Assembly (NCBI RefSeq): GCF_029227915.1
Contig: NC_079876.1
Coordinates: 7,690,001 to 7,754,000, forward strand
DNA length: 64,000 nucleotides
Direction of reading: 5' to 3'
Origin: Hydractinia symbiolongicarpus
Taxonomy: Eukaryota; Cnidaria; Hydrozoa; Anthoathecata; Hydractiniidae
Shown one piece after another: positions 12,074 through 23,718 of this stretch. Made by a program: the position numbers and the translations under genes. Every line of letters begins with the position of its first letter. Position 1 is the stretch's first letter. Under the pieces are notes generated by a model, which worked only from the letters and a program-made list of their open reading frames with translations, ran no database searches and was not told where the DNA came from.

Positions 12074-14304
12074 ATAATTTAAAAAATCGTTCGGAAAATG
12101 AGTTTACTCCCTGGGTACTTTCTTTGTATACTTTTGACTATACGGGCCGAGTCCGGGGTTTACGGTAAATGGCGGGTTTTCGTTTGCCGGCAATTAAACT
12201 TCTTTTATTCAGAGTCTCATCAAAAATGAAAACATTTTTGAAAACTACAAGTCTCATGCGTTTTAGTGGTGAAAAAATAATTTAAAAAATCGTTCGGGAA
12301 ATGAGTTTACTCCCTGGGTACTTTCTTTGTATACTTTTGATTATACGGGCCGAGTCCAGGGTTTACGGGAAATGGCGGGTTTTCGTTTGCCGGCGATTAA
12401 AGTTCTTTTATTCAGCGTCTCATCAAAAATGAAAACATTTTTAAAAACCACAAGTCTCATGGGCTTTAGTGGTGAAATAATAATTTAAAAAATTGTTCGG
12501 GAAATGAGTTTACTCCCTGGGTACTTTCTTTGTATACTTTTGACTATACGGGCCAAGCCGGGATTTACGGGAAATCGCGGGTTTTCGTTTGCCGGCAATT
12601 AAACTTCTTTTATTCAGCGTCTCATAAAAAATGAAAACATTTTTAGAAACTACAAGTCTTATGCGTTTTAGTGGTGAAAAAATAATTTAAAAAATCGTTC
12701 TGGAAATGAGTTTACTCACAGGGTACTTTCTTTGTATACTTTTGACTATACGGGCCAAGCCCGGGATTTACGGGAAAACGCGGGATTTCGTTTGCCGGCG
12801 ATTAAACCTCTTTCATTAAGCGTCTCATCAAAAATGAAAACATTTTTGAAAACTACAAGTCTCATGCGTTTTAGTGGTGAAAAAATAATTTAAGAAATCG
12901 TTCGGTAAATGAGTTTACTCCCTGGGTACTTTCTTTGTATACTTTGGACTATACGGGCCGAGTCCGGGATTTACGGGAAATCGCGGATTTTCGTTTGAGG
13001 GCGATTAAACTTCTTTTAATCCGCGTCTCATCAAAAATGAAAACATTTTTGAAAACTACAAGTCTCATGCGTTGTAGTTGTGAAAAAATAATTTAAAAAA
13101 TCGTTCGGAAAATGAGTTTACTCCCTGGGTACTTTCTTTGTATACTTTTGACTATACGGGCCGAGTCCGGGGTTTACGGGAAATGGCGGGTTTTCGTTTG
13201 CCGGCGATTAAACTTCTTTTATTCAGAGTCTCATCAAAAATGAAAACATTTTGAAAACTACAAATCTCATGCGTTTTAGTGGTGAAAAAATATTTTAAAA
13301 AATCGTTCGGGAAATGAGTTTACTCCCTGGGTACTTTCTTTGTATAATTTTGACTATACGGGCCGAGTCCGGGATTTACGGGAAGTCGCGGGTTTTCGTT
13401 TGCCGGCGTTTAAACTTCTTTTATTCAGCGTCTCATCAAAAATGAAAACATTTTTAAAAACTACAAGTCTCATGGGCTTTAGTGGTGAAATAATAATATA
13501 AAAAATCGTTCGGGAAATGAGTTTACACCCTGGGTACTTTCTTTGTGTACTTTTGACTATACCGGTCGAGTCCGGGATTTACGGGAAATCGCAGGTTTTC
13601 GTTTGCCGGCGATTAAACTTCTTTTATTCAGCGTCTCATCAAAAATGAAAACATTTTTAAAAACTACAAGTCTCATGGGCTTTAGTGGTGAAATAATAAT
13701 TTAAAAAATCGTTCGGGAAATGAGTTTACACCCTGGGTACTTTCTTTGTGTACTTTTGACTATACGGGCCGAGTCCGGGATTTACGGGAAATCGCAGGTT
13801 TTCCTTTGCCGGCGATTAAACTTCTTTTATTCGGCGTCTCATCAAAAATAAAAACATTTTTGAAAACTACAAGTCTCATGCGTTTTAGTGGTGAAAAAAT
13901 AATTTAAAAAATCGTTCGGAAAATGAGTTTACTCCCTGGGTACTTTCTTTGTTTACTTTTGACTATACGGGCCAAGTCCGGGGTTTACGGGAAATGGCGG
14001 GTTTTCGTTTGCCGGCGATTAAACTTCTTTTATTCAGCGTCTCATCAAAAATGAAAACATTTTTGAAAACTACAAGTCTCATGCGTTTTAGTGGTGAAAA
14101 AATAATTTAAAAAATCGTTCGGGAAATGAGTTTACTCCCTGGGTACTTTCTTTGTATACTTTTGATTATACGGGCCGAGTCCAGGGTTTACGGGAAATGG
14201 CGGGTTTTCGTTTGCCGGCGATTAAACTTTGTTTATTCAGCGTCTCATCAAAAATGAAAACATTTTTAAAAACTACAAGTCTCATGGGCTTTAGTGGTGA
14301 AATA
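12074..14304. repeat. 11-monomer HOR, copy 2 (2,231 bp)
   Basis: This is nearly identical to 9843-12073. Differences seen include CTCTCTTTG (11104) against CTTTCTTTG (13335), ACCGGCC against ACCGGTC at 13563, GTCTAATC (11403) against GTCTCATC, and AACTTTGTTTATT at 14225. Copies part near 14325, where GGGAAATGAGTCTACACC replaces GGAAAATGAGTTTACTCC. Confidence 0.88.
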
Positions 14305-17300
14305 ATAATTTAAAAAATCGTTCGGGAAATGAGTCTACACCCTGGGTACTTTCTTTGTATACTTTTGACTATACGGGCCGAGTCCGGGATTTACGGAAAA
14401 TCGCAGGTTTTCGTTTGCCGGCGATTAAACTTCTTTCATTCAGCGTCTCATCAAAAATGAAAACATTTTTGAAAACTACAAGTCTCATGCGTTTTAGTGG
14501 TGAAAAAAAAAATTAAAAAATCGTTCGGGAAATAAGTTTACTCCCTGGGTACTTTCTTTGTTTACATTCAACTATACGGGCCAAGCCTGGGATTTACGGG
14601 AAATCGCGGGATTTCGTTTGCCGGCGATTAAACCTCTTTCATTAAGCGTCTCATCAAAAATGAAAACATTTTTAAAAACTACAAGTCCCATGCGTTGTAG
14701 TGGTGAAAAAATAATTTAAAAAATCGTTCGGAAAATGAGTTTACTCCCTGGGTACTTTCTTTGTATACTTTTGACTATACAGGCCGAGTCCGGGATTTAC
14801 GGGAAATGGCGGATTTTCGTTTGAGGGCGATTAAACTTCTTTTATTCCGCGTCTCATCAAAAATGAAAACATTTTTGAAAACTACAAGTCTCATGCGTTG
14901 TAGTGGTGAAAAAATAATTTAAAAAATCGTTCGGAAAATGAGTTTACTCCCTGGGTACTTTCTTTGTATACTTTTGACTATACGGGCCGAGTCCGGGGTT
15001 TACGGGAAATGGCGGGTTTTCGTTTGCCGGCGATTAAACTTCTTTTATTCAGAGTCTCATCAAAAATGAAAACATTTTGAAAACTACAAGTCTCATGCGT
15101 TTTAGTGGTGAAAAAATATTTTAAAAAATCGTTCAGGAAATGAGTTTACTCCCTGGGTTCTTTCTTTGTATAATTTTGACTATACGGGCCGAGTCCGGGA
15201 TTTACGGGAAGTCGCGGGTTTTCGTTTGCCGGCGTTTAAACTTCTTTTATTCAGCGTCTCATCAAAAATGAAAACATTTTTAAAAACTACAAGTCTCATG
15301 GGCTTTAGTGGTGAAATAATAATTTAAAAAATCGTTCGGGAAATGAGTTTACACCCTGGGTACTTTCTTTGTGTACTTTTGACTATACGGGCCGAGTCCG
15401 GGATTTACGGGAAATCGCAGGTTTTCGTTTGCCGGCCTTTAAACTTCTTTTATTCAGCGTCTCATCAAAAATGAAAACATTTTTAAAAACTACAAGTCTC
15501 ATGCGTTTTAGTGGTGAAAAAATAATTTAAAAAATCGTTCGGGAAATGAGTTTTCTCCCTGGGTACTTTCTTTGTATACTTTGGACTATACGGGCCGAGT
15601 CCGGGATTTACAGGAAATCGTGGATTTTCGTTTGAGGGCGATTAAACTTCTTTTATTCCGCGTCTCATCAAAAATGAAAACATTTTTGAAAACTACAAGT
15701 CTCATGCGTTGTAGTGGTGAAAAAATAATTTAAAAAATCGTTCGGAAAATGAGTTTACTCCCTGGGTACTTTCTTTGTATACTTTTGACTATACGGGCCG
15801 AGTCCGGGGTTTACGGTAAATGGCGGGTTTTCGTTTGCCGGCGATTAAACTTCTTTTATTCAGAGTCTCATCAAAAATTAAAAAATTTTTTAAAACTACA
15901 AGTCTCATGCGTTTTAGTGGTGAAAAAATAATTTAAAAAATCGTTCGGGAAATGAGTTTACTCCCTGGGTACTTTCTTTAAATACTTTTGACTATACGGG
16001 CCGAGTCCGGGGTTTACGGGAAATGGCGGGTTTTCGTTTGCCGGCGATTAAACTTCTTTTATTCAGAGTCGGGCCAAGCCTGGGATTTACGGGAAATCGC
16101 GGGATTTCGTTTGCCGGCGATTAAACCTCTTTCATTAAGCGTCTCATCAAAAATGAAAACATTTTTGAAAACTACAAGTCTCATGCGTTTTAGTGGTGAA
16201 AAAATAATTTAAAAAATCGTTCGGGAAATGAGTTTACTCCCTGGGTACTTTCTTTGTATACTTTGGACTATACGGGCCGAGTCCGGGATTTACGGGAAAT
16301 CGCGGATTTTCGTTTGAGGGCGATTAAACTTCTTTTATTCCGCGTCTCATCAAAAATGAAAACATTTTTGAAAACTACAAGTCTCATGCGTTGTAGTGGT
16401 AAAAAAATAATTTAAAAAATCGTTCGGAAAATGAGTTTACTCCCTGGGTACTTTCTTTGTATACTTTTGACTATACGGGCCGAGTCCGGGGTTTACGGTA
16501 AATGGCGGGTTTTCGTTTGCCGGCGATTAAACTTCTTTTATTCAGAGTCTCATCAAAAATGAAAACATTTTTGAAAACTACAAGTCTCATGCGTTTTAGT
16601 GGTGAAAAAATAATTTAAAAAATCGTTCGGGAAATGAGTTTACTCCCTGGGTACTTTCTTTGTATACTTTTGATTATACGGGCCGAGTCCAGGGTTTACG
16701 GGAAATGGCGGGTTTTCGTTTGCCGGCGATTAAACTTCTTTTATTCAGCGTCTCATCAAAAATGAAAACATTTTTAAAAACTACAAGTCTCATGGGCTTT
16801 AGTGGTGAAATAATAATTTAAAAAATCGTTCGGGAAATGAGTTTACACCCTGGGTACTTTCTTTGTATACTTTTGACTATACGGGCCGAGTCCGGGATTA
16901 ACGGAAAATCGCAGGTTTTCGTTTGCCGGCGATTAAACTTCTTTCATTCAGCGTCTCATCAAAAATGAAAACATTTTTGAAAACTACAAGTCTCATGCGT
17001 TTTAGTGGTGAAAAAAAATAATTAAAAAATCGTTCGGGAAATAAGTTTACTCCCTGGGTACTTTCTTTGTATACATTCGACTATACGGGCCAAGCCTGGG
17101 ATTTACGGGAAATCGCGGGATTTCGTTTGCCGGCGATTAAACCTCTTTCATTAAGCGTCTCATCAAAAATGAAAACATTTTTGAAAACTACAAGTCTCAT
17201 GCGTTTTAGTGGTGAAAAAATAATTTAAAAAATCGTTCGGGAAATGAGTTTACTCCCTGGGTACTTTCTTTGTATACTTTGGACTATACGGGCCGAGTCC

Positions 17301-17794
17301 GGGATTTACGGGAAATCGCGGATTTTCGTTTGAGGGCGATTCAACTTCTTTTATTCCGCGTCTCATCAAAAATGAAAACATTTTTGAAAACAAGTCTCAT
17401 GCGTTGTAGTGGTGAAAAAATAATTTAAAAAATCGTTCGGAAAATGAGTTTACTCCCTGGGTACTTTCTTTGTATACTTTTGACTATACAGGCCGAGTCC
17501 GGGGTTTACGGGAAATGGCGGGTTTTCGTTTGCCGGCGATTAAACTTCTTTTATTCAGAGTCTCATCAAAAATGAAAACATTTTGAAAAGTACAAGTCTC
17601 ATGCGTTTTAGTGGTGAAAAAATATTTCAAAAAATCGTTCGGGAAATGAGTTTACTCCCTGGGTACTTTCTTTGTATAATTTTGACTATACGGGCCGAGT
17701 CCGGGATTTACGGGAAATCGCGGGTTTTCGTTTGCCGGCGTTTAAACTTCTTTTATTCAGCGTCTCATCAAAAATGAAAACATTTTTAAAAACT
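14305..17794. repeat. Mosaic satellite stretch with a broken monomer
   Basis: About 17 monomers in which I could not find one clean HOR. Types shared with both flanks are interspersed: CATGGGC/TTTACACCC, TTTGGAC/TTTGAGGG, ATAATTTTGAC/GAAGTCGC. The stretch contains the partial monomer at 16071, an A+T-shifted variant near 15880-15895, and a 3-bp loss near 17388. The blocks around 14393 and 16901 match at 2,508 bp, which is 12 monomers plus about 72 bp and so agrees with the extra partial unit. No gene is seen. Confidence 0.75.
15956..16231. repeat. Out-of-register junction: 276-bp unit containing a 73-bp partial monomer
   Basis: Successive GTTTAC markers are 276 bp apart here instead of 203 or 406. 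The sequence runs normally to ATTCAGAGTC at 16070, then jumps to GGGCCAAGCCTGGG, which belongs at monomer position 43. Relative to two full monomers, 130 bp are missing (116-203 plus 1-42 of the next). Only a single C is shared at the joint, so the break was not guided by monomer homology, unlike the other junctions here. Confidence 0.88.
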
Positions 17795-19011
17795 ACAAGT
17801 CTCATGGGCTTTAGTGGTGAAATAATAATTTAAAAAATCGTTCGGGAAATGAGTTTACACCCTGGGTACTTTCTTTGTGTACTTTTGACTATACGGGCCG
17901 AGTCCGGGATTTACGGGAAATCGCAGGTTTTCGTTTGCCGGCGATTAAACTTCTTTTACTCAGCGTCTCATCAAAAATGAAAACATTTTTAAAAACTACA
18001 AGTCTCATGGGCTTTAGTGGTGAAATAATAATTTAAAAAATCGTTCGGGAAATGAGTTTACACCCTGGGTACTTTCTTTGTATACTTTTGATTATACGGG
18101 CCGAGTCCAGGGTTTACGGGAAATGGCGGCTTTTCGTTTCCCGGCGATTAAACTTCTTTTATTCAGCGTCTCATCAAAAATGAAAACATTTTTAAAAACT
18201 ACAAGTCTCATGGGCTTTAGTGGTGAAATAATAATTTAAAAAATCTTTCGGGAAATGAGTTTACACCCTGGGTACTTTCTTTGTATACTTTTGACTATAC
18301 GGGCCGAGTCCGGGATTTACGGAAAATCGCAGGTTTTCGTTTGCCGGCGATTAAACTTCTTTCATTCAGCGTCTCATCAAAAATGAAAACATTTTTGAAA
18401 ACTACAAGTCTCATGCGTTTTAGTGGTGAAAAAAAAAATTAAAAAATCGTTCGGGAAATAAGTTTACTCCCTGGGTACTTTCTTTGTATACATTCAACTA
18501 TACGGGCCAAGCCTTGGATTTACGGGAAATCGCGGGATTTCGTTTGCCGGCGATTAAACCTCTTTTATTAAGCGTCTCATCAAAAATGAAAACATTTTTG
18601 AAAACTACAAGTCTCATGCGTTGTAGTGGTGAAAAAATAATTTAAAAAATCGTTCGGAAAATGAGTTTACTCCCTGGGTACTTTCTTTGTATACTTTTGA
18701 CTATACGGGCCGAGTCCGGGATTTACGGGAAATGGCGGATTTTCGTTTGAGGGCGATTAAACTTCTTTTATTCCGCGTCTCATCAAAAATGAAAACATTT
18801 TTGAAAACTACAAGTCTCATGCGTTGTAGTGGTGAAAAAATAATTTAAAAAATCGTTCGGAAAATGAGTTTACTCCCTGGGTACTTTCTTTGTATACTTT
18901 TGACTATACGGGCCGAGTCCGGGGTTTACGGGAAATGGCGGGTTTTCGTTTGCCGGCGATTAAACTTCTTTTATTCAGAGTCTCATCAAAAATGAAAACA
19001 TTTTGAAAACT
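17795..19011. repeat. 6-monomer HOR, copy 1 (1,217 bp)
   Basis: The rare variants TTTTACTCAGCG (about 17955 and 19171), GGCGGCTTTTCGTTTCCC (18125 and 19342), AATCTTTCGGG and CATTCAAC recur at a 1,217-bp offset, six monomers minus one base. Confidence 0.85.
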
Positions 19012-20228
19012 ACAAGTCTCATGGGCTTTAGTGGTGAAATAATAATTTAAAAAATCGTTCGGGAAATGCGTTTACACCCTGGGTACTTTCTTTGTGTACT
19101 TTTGACTATACGGGCCGAGTCCGGGATTTACGGGAAATCGCAGGTTTTCGTTTGCCGGCGATTAAACTTCTTTTACTCAGCGTCTCATCAAAAATGAAAA
19201 CATTTTTAAAAACTACAAGTCTCATGGGCTTTAGTGGTGAAATAATAATTTAAAAAATCGTTCGGGAAATGAGTTTACACCCTGGGTACTTTCTTTGTAT
19301 ACTTTTGATTATACGGGCCGAGTCCAGGGTTTACGGGAAATGGCGGCTTTTCGTTTCCCGGCGATTAAACTTCTTTTATTCAGCGTCTCATCAAAAATGA
19401 AAACATTTTTAAAAACTACAAGTCTCATGGGCTTTAGTGGTGAAATAATAATTTAAAAAATCTTTCGGGAAATGAGTTTACACCCTGGGTACTTTCTTTG
19501 TATACTTTTGACTATACGGGCCGAGTCCGGGATTTACGGAAAATCGCAGGTTTTCGTTTGCCGGCGATTAAACTTCTTTCATTCAGCGTCTCATCAAAAA
19601 TGAAAACATTTTTGAAAACTACAAGTCTCATGCGTTTTAGTGGTGAAAAAAAAAATGCAAAAATCGTTCGGGAAATAAGTTTACTCCCTGGGTACTTTCT
19701 TTGTATACATTCAACTATACGGGCCAAGCCTTGGATTTACGGGAAATCGCGGGATTTCGTTTGCCGGCGATTAAACCTCTTTTATTAAGCGTCTCATCAA
19801 AAATGAAAACATTTTTGAAAACTACAAGTCTCATGCGTTGTAGTGGTGAAAAAATAATTTAAAAAATCGTTCGGAAAATGAGTTTACTCCCTGGGTACTT
19901 TCTTTGTATACTTTTGACTATACGGGCCGAGTCCGGGATTTACGGGAAATGGCGGATTTTCGTTTGAGGGCGATTAAACTTCTTTTATTCCGCGTCTCAT
20001 CAAAAATGAAAACATTTTTGAAAACTACAAGTCTCATGCGTTGTAGTGGTGAAAAAATAATTTAAAAAATCGTTCGGAAAATGAGTTTACTCCCTGGGTA
20101 CTTTCTTTGTATACTTTTGACTATACGGGCCGAGTCCGGGGTTTACGGGAAATGGCGGGTTTTCGTTTGCCGGCGATTAAACTTCTTTCATTCAGAGTCT
20201 CATCAAAAATGAAAACATTTTGAAAACT
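19012..20228. repeat. 6-monomer HOR, copy 2 (1,217 bp)
   Basis: This repeats 17795-19011 in order. Differences include AATGCGTTTAC at 19066 and AAAATGCAAAAATC at 19653. It ends at CATTTTGAAAACTACAAG, where copy 1 is followed by CATGGGC and copy 2 by CATGCG. Confidence 0.85.
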
Positions 20229-20876
20229 ACAAGTCTCATGCGTTTTAGTGGTGAAAAAATATTTTAAAAAATCGTTCGGGAAATGAGTTTACTCCCTGGG
20301 TACTTTCTTTGTATACTTTTGACTATACGGGCCGAGTCCGGGATTTACGGGAAATGGCGGGTTTTCGTTTGCCGGCGATTAAACTTCTTTTATTCAGAGT
20401 CTCATCAAAAATGAAAACATTTTGAAAACTACAAGTCTCATGCGTTTTAGTGGTGAAAAAATATTTTAAAAAATCGTTCGGGAAATGAGTTTACTCCCTG
20501 GGTACTTTCTTTGTATAATTTTGACTATACGGGCCGAGTCCGGGATTTACGGGAAGTCGCGGGTTTTCGTTTGCCGGCGTTTAAACTTCTTTTATTCAGC
20601 GTCTCATCAAAAATGAAAACATTTTTAAAAACTACAAGTCTCATGGGCTTTAGTGGTGAAATAATAATTAAAAAATCGTTCGGGAAATGAGTTTACACCC
20701 TGGATACTTTCTTTGTGTACTTTTGACTATACGGGCCGAGTCCGGGATTTACGGGAAATCGCAGGTTTTCGTTTGCCGGCGATTAAACTTCTTTTATTCA
20801 GCGTCTTATCAAAAATGAAAACATTTTTAAAAACTACAAGTCTCATGCGTTTTAGTGGTGAAAAAATAATTTGAAA
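20229..20876. repeat. Mosaic satellite stretch
   Basis: About 3.2 monomers linking the 6-mer and 14-mer domains. Two adjacent units of the CATTTTG / GAAAAAATATTTT type are followed by the ATAATTTTGAC / GAAGTCGC type and by a unit with CTGGATAC and a shortened AATAATTAAAA tract near 20665. No other sequence class is seen. Confidence 0.72.
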
Positions 20877-23718
20877 AATCGTTCGGGAAATGAGTTTAAT
20901 CCCTGGGTACTTTCTTTGTATACTTTGGACTATACGGGCTGAGTCCGGGATTTACGGGAAATCGCGGATTTTCGTTTGAGGGCGATTAAACTTCTTTTAT
21001 TCCGCGTCTCATCAAAAATGAAAACATTTTTGAAAACTACAAGTCTCATGCGTTGTAGTGGTGAAAAAATAATTTAAAAAATCGTTCGGAAAATGAGTTT
21101 ACTCCCTGGGTACTTTCTTTGTATACTTTTGACTATACGGGCCGAGTCCGGGGTGTACGGTAAATGGCGGGTTTTCGTTTGCCGGCGATTAAACTTCTTT
21201 TATTCAGAGTCTCATCAAAAATGAAAACATTTTTGAAAACTACAAGTCTCATGCGTTTTAGTGGTGAAAAAATAATTTGAAAACTCGTTCGGGAAATGAG
21301 TTTACTCCCTGGGTACTTTCTTTGTATACTTTTGATTATACGGGCCGAGTCCAGGGTTTACGGGAAATGGCGGGTTTTCGTTTGCCGGCGATTAAACTTC
21401 TTTTATTCAGCGTCTCATCAAAAATGAAAACATTTTTAAAAACTACAAGTCTCATGGGCTTTAGTGGTGAAACAATAATTTAAAAAATCGTTCGGGAAAT
21501 GAGTTTACACCCTGGGTACTTTCTTTGTATACTTTTGACTATACGGGCCGAGTCCGGGGTGTACGGAAAATCGCAGGTTTTCGTTTGCCGGCGATTAAAC
21601 TTCTTTCATTCAGCGTCTCATCAAAAATGAAAACATTCTTGAAAACTACAAGTCTCATGCGTTTTAGTGGTGAAAAAAAAAATTTAAAAATCGTTCGGGA
21701 AATAAGTTTACTCCCTGGGTACTTTCTTTGTATACATTCGACTATACGGGCCAAGCCTGGGATTTACGGGAAATCGCGGGATTTCGTTTGCCGGCGATTT
21801 AACCTCTTTCATTAAGCGTCTCATCAAAAATGAAAACATTTTTGAAAACTACTAGTCTCATGCGTTTTAGTGGTGAAAAAATAATTTAAAAAATCGTTCG
21901 GGAAATGAGTTTACTCCCTGGGTACTTTCTTTGTATACTTTGGACTATACGGGCCGAGTCCGGGATTTACGGGAAATCGCGGATTTTCGTTTGAGGGCGA
22001 TTAAACTTCTTTTATTCCGCGTCTCATCAAAAATGAAAACATTTTTGAAAACTACAAGTCTCATGCGTTGTAGTGGTGAAAAAATAATTTAAAAAATCGT
22101 TCGGAAAATGAGTTTACTCCCTGGGTACTTTCTTTGTATACTTTTGACTATACGGACCGAGTCCGGGGTTTACGGGAAATGGCGGGTTTTCGTTTGCCGG
22201 CGATTAAACTTCTTTTATTCAGAGTCTCATCAAAAATGAAAACATTTTGAAAACTACAAGTCTCATGCGTTTTAGTGGTGAAAAAATATTTTAAAAAATC
22301 GTTCGGGAAATGAGTTTACACCCTGGGTACTTTCTTTGTGTACTTTTGACTATACGAACCGAGTCCGGGATTCACGGGAAATCGCAGGTTTTCGTTTGCC
22401 GGTGATTAAACTTCTTTTATTCGGCGTCTCATCAAAAATAAAAACATTTTTGAAAACTACAAGTCTCATGCGTTTTAGTGGTGAAAAAATAATTTAAAAA
22501 ATCGTTCGGAAAATGAGTTTACTCCCTGGGTACTTTCTTTGTATACTTTTGACTATACGGGCCAAGTCCGGGGTTTACGGGAAATGGCGGGTTTTCGTTT
22601 GCCGGCGATTAAACTTCTTTTATTCAGCGTCTCATCAAAAATGAAAACATTTTTGAAAACTACAAGTCTCATGCGTTTTAGTGGTGAAAAAATAATTTAA
22701 AAAATCGTTCGGGAAATGAGTTTACTCCCTGGGTACTTTCTTTGTATACTTTTGATTATACGGGCCGAGTCCAGGGTTTACGGGAAATGGCGGGTTTTCG
22801 TTTGCCGGCGATTAAACTTCTTTTATTCAGCGTCTCATCAAAAATGAAAACATTTTTAAAAACTACAAGTCTCATGGGCTTTAGTGGTGAAATAATAATT
22901 TAAAAAATCGTTCAGGAAATGAGTTTACACCCTGGGTACTTTCTTTGTATACTTTTGACTATACGGGCCAAGTCCGGGATTTACGGAAAATCGCAGGTTT
23001 TCGTTTGCCGGCGATTAAACTTCCTTCATTCAGAGTCTCATCAAAAATGAAAACATTTTTGAAAACTACAAGTCTCATGCGTTTTAGTGGTGAAAAAATA
23101 ATTTAAAAAATCGTTCGGGAAATGAGTTTACTTCCTGGGTACTTTCTTTGTATACTTTTGATTATACGGGCCGAGTCCAGGGTTTACGGGAAATGGCAGG
23201 TTTTCGTTTGCCGGCGATTAAACTTCTTTTATTCAGCGTCTCATCAAAAATGAAAACATTTTTAAAAACTACAAGTCTCATGGGCTTTAGTGGTGAAATA
23301 ATAATTTAAAAAATCGTTCGGGAAATGAGTTTACACCCTGGGTACTTTCTTTGTATACTTTTGACTATACGGGCCGAGTCCGGGATTTACGGAAAATCGC
23401 AGGTTTTCGTTTGCCGGCGATTAAACTTCTTTCATTCAGCGTCTCATCAAAAATAAAAACATTTTTGAAAACTACAAGTCTCATGCGTTTTAGTGGTGAA
23501 AAAAAAAAATTAAAAAATCGTTCGGGAAATAAGTTTACTCCCTGGGTACTTTCTTTGTATACATTCAACTATACGGGCCAAGCCTGGGATTTACAGGAAA
23601 TCGCGGGATTTCGTTTGCCGGCGATTAAACCTCTTTCATTAAGCGTCTCATCAAAAATGAAAACATTTTTGAAAACTACAAGTCTCATGCGTTGTAGTGG
23701 TGAAAAAATAATTTAAAA
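20877..23718. repeat. 14-monomer HOR, copy 1 (2,842 bp)
   Basis: The triplicated unit is marked by GGGGTGTACGG (about 21149, 23994, 26836), TTTGAAAACTCG, ACATTCTTGAAAAC, CGATTTAACC, GGACCGAG, CGAACCGAG with GGATTCACGG, and TTCCTTCATT. Copy starts are 2,842 bp apart. Against the other two copies this one lacks a monomer at about 23033, where TTCCTTCATTCAG joins directly to AGTCTC of a following unit. It keeps the TTTGGAC/TTTGAGGG unit that copy 2 has lost. Confidence 0.9.

Noticed and set aside
19512-19727. Minus-strand reading frames of 65-71 codons beginning MARIVECIQ or MRLVVFKN
   Set aside because: They are antisense translations of the same monomers, overlapping the plus-strand frames. 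Both strands being open over the same bases is a by-product of low stop density in this sequence.
23351-23716. Repeated reading frames of 60-121 codons on the plus strand beginning MYTFDYTG, for example here and at 26193, 29035, 40406, 44063, 47514
   Set aside because: They are translations of the satellite itself. The same peptide recurs wherever the monomer phase allows, starts fall in the GTATACTTTT motif of each unit, and length depends only on A-tract length and chance stops. There is no independent sign of coding.
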